The notes: generated by a model not told the origin, from the sequence alone. 34,783 nt of DNA from Chrysomallon squamiferum (GCA_012295275.1 CM022669.1:3970494-4005276); one strand, 5' to 3'; counted from the first letter of the stretch, positions 1 through 12,495 are shown. Numbers and translations: made by a program.

Positions 1-188
1 GTATGTCAGTGTGTGCATTTATTTATTTATTTATCTTTTTATTTTATTATATTTTATTTTATTTTATTTTATTTGTATTCCATAAAATCCAGTGAATATC
101 GAACACTCTCATTATAGTTAACACATTTTTTCAAAGTTATTTTTTAATTAATACCGGCTTTAATAAATTAACGAGATGTTAAAATTAC

Positions 189-2789
189 TTGATTAACAAA
201 AATCTCTCCCTGCTGCTGAAGAACTGTCTGAAGATCCTGCCATTCTTCATGAGATAAACACAGAAGTCTGCGAACAAGATCAGCACTGCGAAATGAAACC
301 ACAGCAGAAGCACTTCCATCATCAACCAGAACACTTTACAAGTAAAATAAACCAATAAATAAATAAATAAATAAGTAAATAAACAAATAAGTAAACAGAA
401 TAATAAATAAAAAATGGCAGACAGGAATAATCTAAAAAGTACTATCTTTATTTTTATAAATGGATATTTGTACTAAAATGTTTTTAAAAATAATAAGAAA
501 TTATTCAGAAACGAAACCTAAATATTTTCAAAACTTAATAAAAAAAATATATATTCAGAAGCTTATGAATAATAACATGCTTTCATTTCAGTAATAAAAT
601 AACAACAGTTTAATATCAAACCTGGCTTGTGCGGATGCTTCTGATGAACTGATGCTACTGGCACATGCTTTGAGAGTAGAACTTGAGTTGTAACCTGTAG
701 GTACCATGCGTAAAGACAGTTTCATGAATGTGCAGATGTGACAGTTGACTTGAAAATGTCCTGGTGTAGAGTTATTGTACAAATCTGCTAGAAACAGTGG
801 CTTAGATATTAGAACTTCATCTTTAAATGTGTGCAGTGCTGGCTGTGATAACAAACTAAAAAAAAAAAACAAAAAAACATTCATCACATAATAAATTTCC
901 TGTTCCAACTTTTAAATTGGCTTCTCACATGTAAATTGCTATTTTTTGGTAAATTCCTATTCCAACTTGTGGCTCCTTAGTGGCTATGACATGGATTTTG
1001 ATACTAGCTTGTGCACCAAAACTGGCAAATCATATGCTGTAAAAACTGTTTACTGTTTACAGCAAATTCCCAATCTAGCCAGCACCACAAGATGTATGCA
1101 TTATATCTATGGCAAAATGCTTATAAACACTTCCACATTTCTCACTGATAAAAGTAGCCCCTGAATGGCAGTTGTGGATAATCACTCTCATGAATGTTAT
1201 TATATTTAAAAAAAAAAAAAATAAAAAAAGTGTTAAACTTGATGCAAATAAATATTCCCTGTGATGTTAAATGGTCATCAACAGATTTAAACACAGATTT
1301 TTTAAATAAAAAAAATGAAGGTAGGAAATAAATTAACATTTATCGATTTAAATTACAATTTAATATCAATTCTTAGCCAAGTTCCTGCTAAAACAAATTA
1401 AATGTTTTACTGTAAGTGTTTTATCTATCACAGTAACAGGTGCACCCCCCACACACACACACAAACACACAACAGAACTTTGTGTAATCTATTTACCTAG
1501 AAGTATCTGAATGGATTTTAAACACGGACACAGTGGACACTGGGATGAACAGACAGTACACTGTACCAGCTGCTGACAGGTGTCTTTCCAGGCGAGTAAA
1601 CATCACACCCGCACCAGGTACCAGTCCCAGGGGATAGGACAGATTAGTCAGGTTCATGTAGACACACACAGAACTAGTCTGACTCGCACCAACCTGAACA
1701 CACAGACTTGTACCATACATCACTGATATACCTGCAATTGTAATCATTATGATCTTTTTAAATTACATAAAGGTTTACCATCATAACAGATATACCTGCA
1801 GTTATATTTATTATAATAATAATTATCATCATCTTAATAGTAATAACCATAATAATCAATATATTTTTAAAAAATTACATGTATATAAGTTTTCATTCAT
1901 CACAAATTGTTTTGCAATTATAATCATCATTGCTATTATAATAATTATTTTTATGACAAACATTTCAGTTGTTAATATTTTTAAAAAGTAATATCAAAAT
2001 TTGTTTATTTATATATTTTATTTTAATCTATTCTATTCTGTTTTTTTATTTTAACTTTATTAAAAATGTATATAAAAAAAATTGTTTAAAATGTAAGTAA
2101 ACTGATGTCTGTAACTTAGTGGCATTTCTGATGATGTTGCTAAATTAACAAAATGTTTAATTTGCCAAAACATCTTTTTGATATTTACTGATGGAATACT
2201 ACTTTTACATTACCCTAAATAAAAAGAAATGAATTTAAAAAAATACAATACAAAAAAAAAAAAAAAAAAATAAATGTAAGGGATATAAAATAATATCCTC
2301 CTCCATTCAATCATATGATTTTATTACTGGCATTCAGTTAAATTAACCTAGTAATTCTGTATGATGAGAAATTTAACATCTGAAACAACAGGTATTGACT
2401 TAAGATATGATTATTTTCAACAAACCTGATGTTTTATTTCTGTTGTCTTGTTCATCACTGCTGCACATTTTAAACACCTTTGTGTCAGGCAAATGTTTCC
2501 TGGACAAAATCATACCCTTAATACTCACCAAAGTACCTGAAAAACTATAAAAAACAATATTTAAGGATATTATTAATTTATAAAATATTGTTACAAAAGA
2601 AAATATTTCATAAATTTTTCTATCTGTTAAAAACCTATTTTTTTAATTTCTTATTTATTTATTTATTTATTTATTTACTGTTTTTGTTGTTAGTGAACCT
2701 TTTAAATTATAATTTTCTTCATCATTATAATTCTTTCAAATTATCATTAGCATCATCCTTATCATTATAATTTTTTCATTTAATTATTA

Positions 2790-2821
<32 letters not shown>

Positions 2822-3344
2822 TTTTACTTTTTGTTTTCTTCTTTTGGACGTTTAAATAAATGTTGAAACAAACAATAATTATAGCAACATCTTAATACAT
2901 TATTAACAATAACAGTCAGTGAACAAGTGGTTGTGAAACTTGTTTTCTGTTACTCTGAGGTCAACTCTTAGGAATGAACAGCAAGGTCTCTTTTTCAAAC
3001 ACTATTCCATAAACAAAAATGCATATACATTCATATGTGGATAAACTGACTATAGGAAATTGCACAGTAAGGGGCTGATCCTGGATTATACTGAACTTCA
3101 GGACAACACTATTCTTTGATCGAACTACTAAATTATTATAAATGTCAATATAATTTGGACAGCAAAATATTAAATACAAACCAAACCTTTCAGCTAATAT
3201 TTCCTTCACTGTGACAAATGGGGCTGGTTCAAATTTTGGTCTGATTTCCTAAAGGTTAAACAAATTTACTGTTAATAAAATACATTTAGATAAATCTTCA
3301 AATGAACAAAAATAAAAATAAAAATAAAAATAACTTAATAATAA

Positions 3345-3375
<31 letters not shown>

Positions 3376-6300
3376 TTCATGACAATTAAGTAATTAAAAT
3401 ATACATTATTATCAGTAACTGCATAACTGCATAATAAAGGAAGACCTGTGCCAGTTGTACAATAAGCTGCTTTTTTTTTTTGATATTGGCAAAGGATCTT
3501 TTATATTCACATTATAACATTATAACATACGACATATTCAAATAGTTTTCTGAGTAGACAGAAGAATGCAAAAAAGCCATTAGTTATCCCAAGCAAATAA
3601 ATAAAGATTGGTTTCAAATTAGATTAACATTTTCTACATACATTGCTATAGGTATTCAGCTAGCAAATAATTAAAGCTCAGAATAATTAGTCAAATTTTA
3701 AAAATAAAGTTGGTATAATAACACAAAATATACAAAATGAGGAAACATACTTTAGAAAATTCTTTTAGAATGACTTTTTCAATATTAATATCTTCATCAG
3801 CTTCAAAACACATCCTGGCTTTGGAAAATTCAACAGCTTTCTTTATCTTTGCTTCATAAAAGTTTGTAGCTTTAAACACAGGCTTGTTTGTCTCGGCTCT
3901 AAGTCTGTAAAATGTCTCTGTTTCCAAGGAATCGTACCATCTGACAGATTTGCCTGAGAACACCAACACTACTGGTTTAAACTTGTGTTCAGTCCTGACA
4001 TCACACACAGAATTCTTTCCACCATCATCTGATATTCTCTGAGGGATTTTTGAATTGAATGATTCACAATCTGACGTTCTGTTTGAGTTTTCAGAACTTG
4101 GTAATTCTTTTAACGATACACAATTTGCCATTTCTGAATTGTATGGCTCATTAGCTGATATTCTGCTTTTGGTTTCACAACTGGATGGGTCATCAAGTGA
4201 TATTCTTCTTTTGGTTTCAGATCTAGATGGCTCATTCGTTGATATTCTGTTTTTGATTTCTGAACCAGCTAAATCACAACCATGTGTCATTATTTTGACT
4301 TTTTCTTGCCTGAAAAAAGATTCCGTTAGTTCAGACTCATCGACAAAATAACCAAGAAGAGAGAATCCCAGTGACACACCAGAACTGAAAGATTTAACCA
4401 TCAGAGATTCTAAATGAGTGACATACACCAGCTGAGAGTTTCTTTCAGAGAACTCCTTACCGCTCACACCCAAACCTTCACCATCATCAGTCTTTAATAA
4501 GTTTGGAGAAAGTTTAGTTTTGACATTACTTTTCACTGGAGTAGCAAGAACAGTACAATCTGTCAAACACAGCTGTAAATATATCACATAATTTGACTGA
4601 GGCGTCGATACTTCAACCCTGCCTAACTGTGTCACTGGTTCACACACAGCACCACTGTACTCAGATACAACATTTTCAGTTATGATTTCACCTTTATTTA
4701 CACCTACAAAACATTTATTCAGTCCTGGCTGAGCTCTAGGACATGCTATAGGTTTTCCAGGTGAGATCTGAAGACAAGATTCGTCACAGGTGTGTTTGTG
4801 AGACACCTGAGGACACACAACTATGTCCATTCTTCCTGTGTCATCTGACAGGGTCAGATGTCCAGAGTCAGGAGAAAACTCAAATAATCCAACAAGAATC
4901 TGGAAAAAAAAAGAATGTAATGTTATTTTAAATGGTGAATGATAAATTCAACACAATGATATTTGAATGTGTGCATAAATGTTTGCACGAGAACATCTCA
5001 GATATTAATTATATAACCTATGTTTTGTGATAAAAACTTTAAAAAATACTTCGAAGTTCAAAAGTAGGTATATATTATTTATCAATTTTATAATCTATGT
5101 TTGGTGATAAAAAAATAAAAAAATACTTCAGAAGTTCAAAAGTAGGTATATACTATATACCCTGTGATAGAGACTGTAATAGTGAAACTTCTGGAACTTG
5201 TAAAGTAGGAACATACTGCATCCCATGTTCCGATTTATGTAAACTTTAATACAGCAATTCCTTACCTGTTGAGGATTCTTCCCAATGACCTGAGGGAGAT
5301 AACTCCAGCTATGCTGTTTACTGTAGGTGTGTTCAGAAACTTCCTCAGAAGAGTACATACTATTTAGGGTATCAGGGTTTGTTTCCAGACTTTTAGCTGA
5401 ATGTATCAACTTTCTGATTTCTTGCAGCATGGGTATTCTTCTACTGGATGACTGGAATACGGTGAAGAAAATAGTTTGTGTATTACAACATCCTGACATA
5501 ATTTTAATACAGTATTTAATTGCTTTTAATAAATATTATTGTACATAGTTTTGATTTATTGGTACCAAATCACTGGCTGCTGTGCGACTTACTTCCAAAT
5601 CAAAGTAACAAAACTTCACTGTTTTATCATAATTATTATGATAATACTCAAAAATTATAACCCCTTTCCTTTTTAATTTAAAATCAATTTCTCCAAATAA
5701 TTCCATGACTAATTTCATAATAAAAACATTTCTCTTAAGCTAAATAATAATCTATGTATTTAAAACAGAAATTATATTTGCTACATCTTCATCTTAACTA
5801 ACAAAGTAAAATACCTCCAGTTCTGTTATCAGACAATGATGAGGAGCACTCAAAAACTCAGCAACCAGATTTCGTGAAGTCGTTTTCTCCATGTAACAAA
5901 ATGATGATATAATTTGGAACATCACATCTTCAGTTTGTCTGTTGTCCCTGCAAATATTCAGTTCTGATTTTGAAAATATCATCTGCATTTTTATAAGGAA
6001 ATATCTTGCATAATTTAACAAGTAATATAAAATTTTTAAACCTACTGTATAAATTTTCATTTTAAAAATAGTACTGCAGTAATAAAAGTGCATTCATTTA
6101 AATTAAGTAAAATTTTATGAAAAAGATGGACTGATTTTATGTTGGAGGTAGATCTTACACAGCTACATGGTATCTGAAACCAAACATGTATATCACAATA
6201 CTAATTATATTAGCTGTAACTTATAAACATAAAATCCAAATAGGATTTTACTGGTGAGTTCTTTTTAACTGCCATGCTAAAATAACAGAAAAATGAATAG

Positions 6301-9300
6301 AATATACTACTTCAGTTGTATGTGATCTTAAGATCAATATTAATATTTATACCTTTAGTGGTATGAACTAAAATTAATGGTCTAAATGCATGTATAGTTT
6401 TGTCTATGAAACAATATTATTAAATAAAACAACTGCAAAGATGAGAAATGGAAATATTCAGTAAAAATCATTGCTATTCTTTATTGTTAGAAAAGACTGG
6501 TTGTTACACATAGAAAACACTGAAAGTATTCTTTAAAAAAGTATTTAAACTGTTTGTACCTATAAAAAACATACTTTGAATGATCTGTTTATCAGTAATG
6601 TAAAATGTAAACTAAGAATGAATTCTGTTAAGATATTTAAGCAATACTAGTTACTAAAATTCCAGACATACTTAGTTTTGTTGTTAATTCTTTGAATCAT
6701 GTTTAGTAGACTGTTGATCTCACTGCCATTCAGACCATACATCACAATAATCTGTACTACTGGATTATTTGGTGAAAACTGAGATACCTGCAGTGAAACA
6801 GAAATTAGGTGTGAAAATTCAAGAAAAAGGGCTCTATGATTATCTTAAGTTATCGAATACTTTTCCCTGGTTTTTGTATTTTTTCACTGCAATGTTTAGA
6901 TTTGCTATAGACAACTATTACTAAATGTAAGGATTATAATAAATTTACATCATTATAAAAGGGTGTTTTTTTTGTTTATTTGTTGTTTAGTTTGTACAAA
7001 TCATGCTATGAAGATCTTGCAGACTGAATTCATCAAAATTAAAGAAATACATCAAGTAATTTGAAAGCATGATATATTACAAGACTATTTTTAGTTCCAA
7101 CAAGCAAACAATGATGATGTATCAAAGGCCATAGAGGTTCAAGTTTTTTCTTTTTCTCTTCTGTGGAAATATATTTATAAAACACCTTTTGTCTTGATGA
7201 TAAACACTGATCATATATTTGTGCCTGTATTTGTTTTTTTATAAACAGTATTAATTATAATTAATATTATAAATTTGCTGCTGACACTTTAAATACCTTT
7301 GTGAAACTGGATGCTGAATCTGTGCACTCTTTAACAACTTTTATGCATGATTTTATACAGCACTGAAGATGAATTTGGCTTTCCTGAAAAGATTAAGAAA
7401 GTAATGAATTCTAATATAGTAATTAGGAAGAAATATATATTTATATAAAATGTTATATTTTCTATACCAAATATTAGAGATAGAATGAATTCCTAAATTA
7501 TTCATGTAACTACTTCTGGAAACAGAAATGTAAAACCAGAATAGCAGGTCAGATTAAGAAATATTCTTACTATAAAATGAAGATAAAATGAAAAAATATC
7601 AGCTGTCATCCATTTTTATGAGATTATTATTTCATGTGCTTATTCTTTATTAGTTGAAAATATTATTTATTAAAAAAATACTGTCTGAAATAATTCATGT
7701 AGTGAAATTTAATTTATACATTTAAGACAGTATATACGGCCCCAGTGTAAAATATATTGTCATTGTTGTTTTGAAATGTTAATTTTTACCTTTGAAGATT
7801 CTTCTTGGTGTGCATTATAGACTGTAATCTGAGTTCCAACTTTTAAAAAATTAAACTTGTGACTGGCAGGAATTGAACTCACATGCAATCTAAAAACATT
7901 TAAAGATTATTATTATTATTATTATATGTTTTTAAACTAAGAATCATCATACATCGAGCTCTCTACTAACTGAAAATATTTATTAATTAAGACTTTTTGA
8001 TATAGAATCAAAATATATCTACTTCTCTACAATTTATTGATAACATAATTTATTATAAGTGGTAAAATGAATACTGAATTATCAACTATAAAAAATCTGC
8101 AATAAGAGTCACTTTCAAATTATTAATTATTATATTTTATTTCTTTTTTTAATATTTTGTAAAATATAGCTGAATTTAAATATTTATAAAGACTTATTCA
8201 ATTCAAAAACCAATTTTCAAAACACAACACCACAAACACAAATAAACCAATGAAATATTAGTACATAAAATACATTTGGACTAGAAAATATTTAGAAAAT
8301 TATACCCTATTTATAAATATATAAATTACTTTTATTTATGTTTTGTTCATAAAACCAATTACCTGATCTTCTTATCCAGTTCATAGATACCATATCTTGA
8401 ATTAGCTGTACTAGTAACTGTTCCCTGCGAAAAAAAAAAAAAAACTTTTTTCTGAACGTTTTTTTTTTTATTCATCCCTATGGCTCCTGATTAAAATCAG
8501 TTCTAATATCGTTAAAAAAACATTTAATAAAGTTATAATCCAGAACTGGAGTTTTTTTTTTTTTTAGGATTTAGCACAAATAATAAGATATTATAAGTAT
8601 GGAAATGTTCAATAAAAATATAAACCACAGAACAAATTAAAACTCAAATTAGAGGTTTTTTTTATTATGAATGCAAATTAGATGTGTACAAACATTAAAA
8701 CAATATGTTTGGATGTGAAGTCTCACAATTTGACAGTTTTCGGGTGTTTATAGATTTAATAAAATATTACTAATGATAAAACAGAATAATCTTTTTCATA
8801 AAATAATTTATTAATCTTATCACAAAAATTAAACATTACTAGCAATAAACAGACTTACATCAGGTGAAAAGGAAAGAATCATGACTTATTAAACAACCAT
8901 CATAAATTGGTAAGATCATGTTTCATACCTGATAAGAAACCAGTTGAATTCCATTCTCTGCTGTTTTTAATTTGGTCTCAATGCTTCCTTTGTCTTCAGT
9001 CTCTTGTCTCAAGTCAGTATACTTCATCAACCAATCCTAACAAATAAACATTATATCATTAGATAATAAAAACCATATTTTATTTTAATGAAAGTTACCA
9101 GCAACCATAAATATGATTCTGACAAATTTAAGATTGTTCATTTCTAAAAATAAACCAAATATATTTGGTAAGTAAACACATCAACAACAAAAATAAGAAC
9201 AACAGTAATAACCATAATAATAATAAGACCAACAGTAATAACCATAATAATAAGAAGAATAACAACAGTAATAACCATAATAATAATAATAAGTTCAAGA

Positions 9301-11003
9301 CTTTCTGTTTAACATGTATACAATAAATAAATAAAGAATATCTACATATTTTAAGGATTCAATTTCTAGTGTAAGGATTTAATTTCTTATAATTAACTGC
9401 TATATAAATATGTATATCTGTATCTGTCTTGTATTATGTAATTAATCATTCTCACCTGTACAGGTATGATATTACTGTTTACTTTCTCTGCATGATACAG
9501 TTCACTGTCAACCCAGGGAACAAACACTCGAGTTGGAACAGCTATACCCTGAAATAATTAAAATCTTTTCAGTTTTTTCGAATGTATCAATTTTTAAAAT
9601 GTCATTATTAATAACTGAGATGAAATTAAAAATTATCAGCAGTATCTGTATCTGACAGAAAGAAAATAACAAATAAATAATCAAGATTAATAATAAAATA
9701 GCAATTTAGATTGATTAAACGTATTGTGTTTTGCATAGTTTGCTGAAATTAAAATCAACACAAAAGTAAAGTGTACAAACTTTGTGCAGTGTGGTTGGTC
9801 GAAGTTTGGTAAACACAAATTTCTGCTGAGGGAAGATTTGAGGCTGCCACAGTAGAAACTTTTCTTGCTGCAATAAATACAATACACTTAATTTACAAAT
9901 CTGTCTCAGTGACATTTATGATATCTTCTTTTCTTAAATGTAGGTTTGTAAGCATTGTTGACCATAGATTTTGTGATAAGAGATAATAATATATCATGAA
10001 CAAAAAAAACAAAAATTTCTATTTAAAACACTAACATTTAATACTGCATTAACAAAAACAAGCTTTATAAATTAATAATTGAAATAAGACTAACAAAAGT
10101 TTTCTAAAGAAATAAGATAATATTATAATGACAAAACAGTTTATTTTCAGTTCTGTTAAGAAAAAAAAAGAAGAAAAAAGCAGTATAAAAATATGTACTA
10201 TTTGAAATAAAAGTTTTAAGTAATCAGACACACATAAACTTAAATAAGGATAAACTAATACCATGACCACAATGAACACCTTCTCAAGTTCTATAATGAA
10301 AAGAAGATTTTTCTTCACTCTGCAATCAAATAAACATTTTTAATAATCTTTAAAAGATTCAAAAAAAAATAATGAATAAATAAATAAATGAACCTTTCGT
10401 TTATTAATTGTGATAATGATAATACTTCTTTCAAAGACTTTTGTTCACTTCGCAATAAAATAAACATTTCAAACAAATTTTTAAATACATGAAAATTAAA
10501 AAAGAAAATGAATGAAATTTCCAATTTTCTTTAATAACATCTGAATAATTGATGATTTCATAATTATGTATCGAAATGGTTCCTCAATAGTGAGATCTGA
10601 TTCATTACACTTTTATGCATTAAAAAGTTTATAAAAGGAATATGTTTAAAGTAAATTACAACTTACTTAAATACTTCACTGACTGTTGATACTTGTCCAC
10701 ATATGTTAACCAGGCTTCCAGTGAGAAGTCTGTCTCTGAAATATAAAAATAAAATTTAAAATAGAAGCTGTATATCTTTCATGTTTATCTTCAGCACAAT
10801 TTCATGACTGATACATCCTTACAAACAGCCTACATTTCATTGTAAAAGTCTGTTTTGGAAGTTTTTTTCTACAATAAATCTCACATTAATGCATGGAATC
10901 AGATTTATGTATAGACAGTAATATGAAGTAGTGAAATTTACTTGTAATGTAAGATCACTGCAGCATCATCACCAGACACCACATCTTCCACCACACTTGT
11001 CAT
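189..11003 (-). CDS. CTC1: CTC1, CST telomere complex subunit, copy A (3' end outside window)
   Basis: CTC1 is the large OB-fold subunit of the CST complex (CTC1-STN1-TEN1). CST binds single-stranded DNA and directs DNA polymerase alpha-primase to fill in the telomeric C-strand. Eighteen exons join in phase, giving 1014 codons without a stop; two more exons are expected left of position 1. Blocks resembling human CTC1, compared from memory, in order: GTVTSTANSRYGIYELD (8363-8424), WSYLPQVIG before the large exon, VFSGKSVRWYDSLET (near 3930), ILAERFGTLVS across the 3182/2536 junction, YPLGLVPGAGVMFTRLER (1497-1731), and VLVDDGSASAVVSF (189-333). No disabling change is visible. The start ATG at 11003 is the weakest part of the model: the first intron must use a G|GTGATG donor to keep frame. 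The protein lacks the human N-terminal extension. Confidence 0.92.
903..1200. other. Less AT-rich intronic block of unknown origin in CTC1 intron 16
   Basis: This part of the intron between exons 16 and 17 is noticeably less AT-rich and less repetitive than its surroundings. It contains an inverted pair CTGTAAA/TTTACAG around 1038-1063 and is preserved in copy B at about 24670-24975. It also holds a 72-codon plus-strand open frame in both copies. It may be a decayed transposable-element fragment or a regulatory block. I do not recognise it and see no support for coding. Confidence 0.3.
1844..2026. repeat. 183-bp AT-rich segment present only in copy A
   Basis: In copy B the flanks join directly at about 25707 (TAATAG-TAA-TCTATTCT). 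In copy A the same flanks are separated by 183 bases of AT-rich sequence, with the trinucleotide TAA at both edges. This looks like a deletion in copy B between short direct repeats, or an insertion in copy A. It lies in the intron between exons 15 and 16 and does not touch splice sites. Confidence 0.8.
4012..4263 (-). repeat. CTC1: Six-unit 14-residue tandem repeat coded in CTC1 exon 13 (copy A)
   Basis: The 252 nt encode exactly six consecutive 14-residue units of the form SExKxRISxxEPxx: SEIKNRISTNEPSR, SETKRRISLDDPSS, CETKSRISANEPYN, SEMANCVSLKELPS, SENSNRTSDCESFN, SKIPQRISDDGGKN. Units become more degenerate towards the C-terminal side. The array sits in a hydrophilic linker between OB-fold blocks, just before FKPVVLVFSGKSVRW. 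As I remember it, human CTC1 has only a short acidic linker there. Rich in Ser, Lys, Arg, Glu and Asp, it is probably disordered and exposed. Confidence 0.9.
9200..9292. repeat. Intronic VNTR, three units in copy A
   Basis: Three copies of a unit beginning CAACAGTAATAACCATAAT start near 9200, 9230 and 9263, separated by variable TAA tracts. The equivalent intron in copy B has only two units. This is a small minisatellite within the CTC1 intron between exons 5 and 6. Confidence 0.85.
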
Positions 11004-11009
11004 GATGTT
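11004..11009 (-). other. CTC1: Possible 5' UTR splice acceptor before the CTC1 start codon
   Basis: Upstream of the ATG at 11003 the minus strand reads TGTTTTAACAG followed by six bases and the ATG. This looks like a 3' splice site. A matching donor AAAAG|GTACAG lies at 11719-11717, so a non-coding first exon near 11720-11745 with a roughly 700-base intron is plausible. Inference from splice motifs only. Confidence 0.35.
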
Positions 11010-11076
11010 CTGTTAAAACACTTTCCTTCCATTATAGATTATCATTATGCACCAACTGAAAAGAAAGCAATCCTAA

Positions 11077-11114
<38 letters not shown>

Positions 11115-11716
11115 AAAAATAAGCTTAGAGTTAGGTAAAGTATAATATCGTTTCAGCAGAATAAAATGTATTTATTGTGTAATTAACTATGTTGATAATA
11201 AATTCCATTGAGCTAATTTTGAAATTAAAATTAATTCATAGTGTGAAATACTGTGTACAGTTGCTGAAGTAATCATAATGACAAGATTTCTTTCACTGAT
11301 TTATTGAAAAGCATAAAAAAAAAAAAAAAATTACGAAATTAAAACAAAATTTCTGCAACAAGATTTTTATTTAGGAACAGTTCATTCATGACTTAGAAAA
11401 AATAAATGTTGAAGAACAATAAGGATATTAATTAATTATCTAAAATATAATTTATGCCAACGGAAAAATACACCATATAAATCATAATTAATGACTAAAT
11501 TTAAATCAATAATTCATTAATTGTAAAATAAAAATATGATGAATAAACGTTAGTTAAACTTAAGGTTTAACTTTAAGCGATTTAAAGACTAAAGCTGCTA
11601 GCTACGAAATGAGGTAAAGAAAAAAATAACGTAATTCAGAATAAACCCGTAAAGCTTTGTCGTATAATTCAGCTGTATATATCAATTAATTATACAATAT
11701 ACATTTACAACACTGT

Positions 11717-11795
11717 ACCTTTTATGCCTGTCAAACTTCGCTTTTGGCGCGCACTGTTTGTCAACAAACTAATCGAAAATAAATATAAAAAGGGA
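11717..11795 (-). promoter_or_regulatory. CTC1: Putative CTC1 promoter with an E2F-type site
   Basis: A GC-rich island stands out in an AT-rich stretch: CTTTTGGCGCGCACTG at 11741-11756 contains TTTGGCGC (11743-11750), a perfect match to the E2F consensus TTTSSCGC. On the minus strand a TATA-like TTTTTATATTTATT lies about 30-40 bases upstream, and a possible first-exon donor lies just downstream. E2F control is typical of S-phase genes, which suits a DNA replication factor. The matching region of copy B is beyond the window. Confidence 0.4.
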
Positions 11796-12083
11796 CAAAA
11801 ATGACATGTTTGACAAGTAACATAGCCTGCCAAGTATCGGTTAGTCGAACCTTTGATTTCTTAATCTTTTATATGTAGGATTTTGTTTAATTTTATTATT
11901 ATTTTATTTTTTCTTCTTCTTCACAAAATGAAATAGTGATAGTGCATGAAAACATTTATTTATGTATTTACTTACTATCTTACTTAATTATATTTGAAAA
12001 CAAATTTACGCCTCAAGTTAGTTCCGACTTTACTACACTTTAAATGAAAGTTTAAGTTTAATATTCTTATAATTTATTATTAT

Positions 12084-12148
<65 letters not shown>
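12084..12148. repeat. (TAG)n microsatellite
   Basis: About 21 uninterrupted trinucleotide units in intergenic DNA, following a short ATT run. Confidence 0.97.
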
Positions 12149-12446
12149 ATGGTTACAAAATTGACAGGTACCAGTCTTTGCTGCTTAATGCGAAATCCTT
12201 AAACTGATCTTAATGCCGTATTCATAAAAGTGTTTTTTTTTTTTTTTAATTTTATTTACAGACACAGAACTACAAACATGGTGAGATTTAGAACATAAAC
12301 TGGAATTGTATTAGTTTATATAATTTTATCTATTTGTGTGAATCATTTATTAAAAGATAAATCAAATAAAATCCTTTGTTTAGTCATAGTATTAAATGAC
12401 GTGAACTTGTAGTAATATGTTTGTTAATATGACGTAACTGATAACT

Positions 12447-12495
<49 letters not shown>

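Larger units (their letters stand above)
189..11003 (-). other. CTC1: Exon map of CTC1 copy A
   Basis: Coding exons in transcript order, high to low: 11003-10973, 10735-10667, 10290-10262, 9867-9781, 9548-9456, 9036-8929, 8424-8363, 7889-7790, 7383-7297, 6787-6672, 5947-5815, 5451-5266, 4899-3751, 3248-3182, 2536-2426, 1731-1497, 855-622, 333-189. Positions 1-188 are the start of the next intron. All junctions are GT-AG and phases agree. Two choices were decided by frame and homology: the exon ending at 3182 uses the donor G|GTTTGT rather than the one five bases earlier, and the exon starting at 855 uses the TTTTAG acceptor rather than the CACAG 13 bases downstream. The last donor shown is CAA|GTAATT, whereas copy B has the stronger CAG|GTAATT. 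Confidence 0.85.
1..11154. repeat. Direct large duplication, copy A (contains CTC1 exons 1-18)
   Basis: Position 1 aligns with 23770 and position 11154 with 34783, same orientation, without a break in similarity. The alignment therefore runs off both the left edge of this copy and the right edge of the other. Copy A spans 11154 bases and copy B 11014; the difference is made of indels in introns plus one 15-nt coding indel. In the largest exon I count about 21 substitutions in 1134 aligned bases. Introns look similarly diverged. Allelic sequence placed twice is the favoured explanation; a recent tandem duplication is the alternative. Confidence 0.97.

Noticed and set aside
946-1164. 72-codon plus-strand frame also found in copy B (24718-24936)
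   Set aside because: Its presence in both copies is expected from their low divergence. It has no recognisable domain and lies in a CTC1 intron.
2961-3209. Minus-strand open frame running on from CTC1 exon 14 for over 60 codons
   Set aside because: Intron read-through. Splicing at 3182 restores homology to CTC1, and an 8-bp deletion in copy B breaks the frame.
4055-4351. 98-codon plus-strand frame with a Ser-Asp-Ile-Leu periodic pattern
   Set aside because: Antisense shadow of the 14-residue repeat in CTC1 exon 13.
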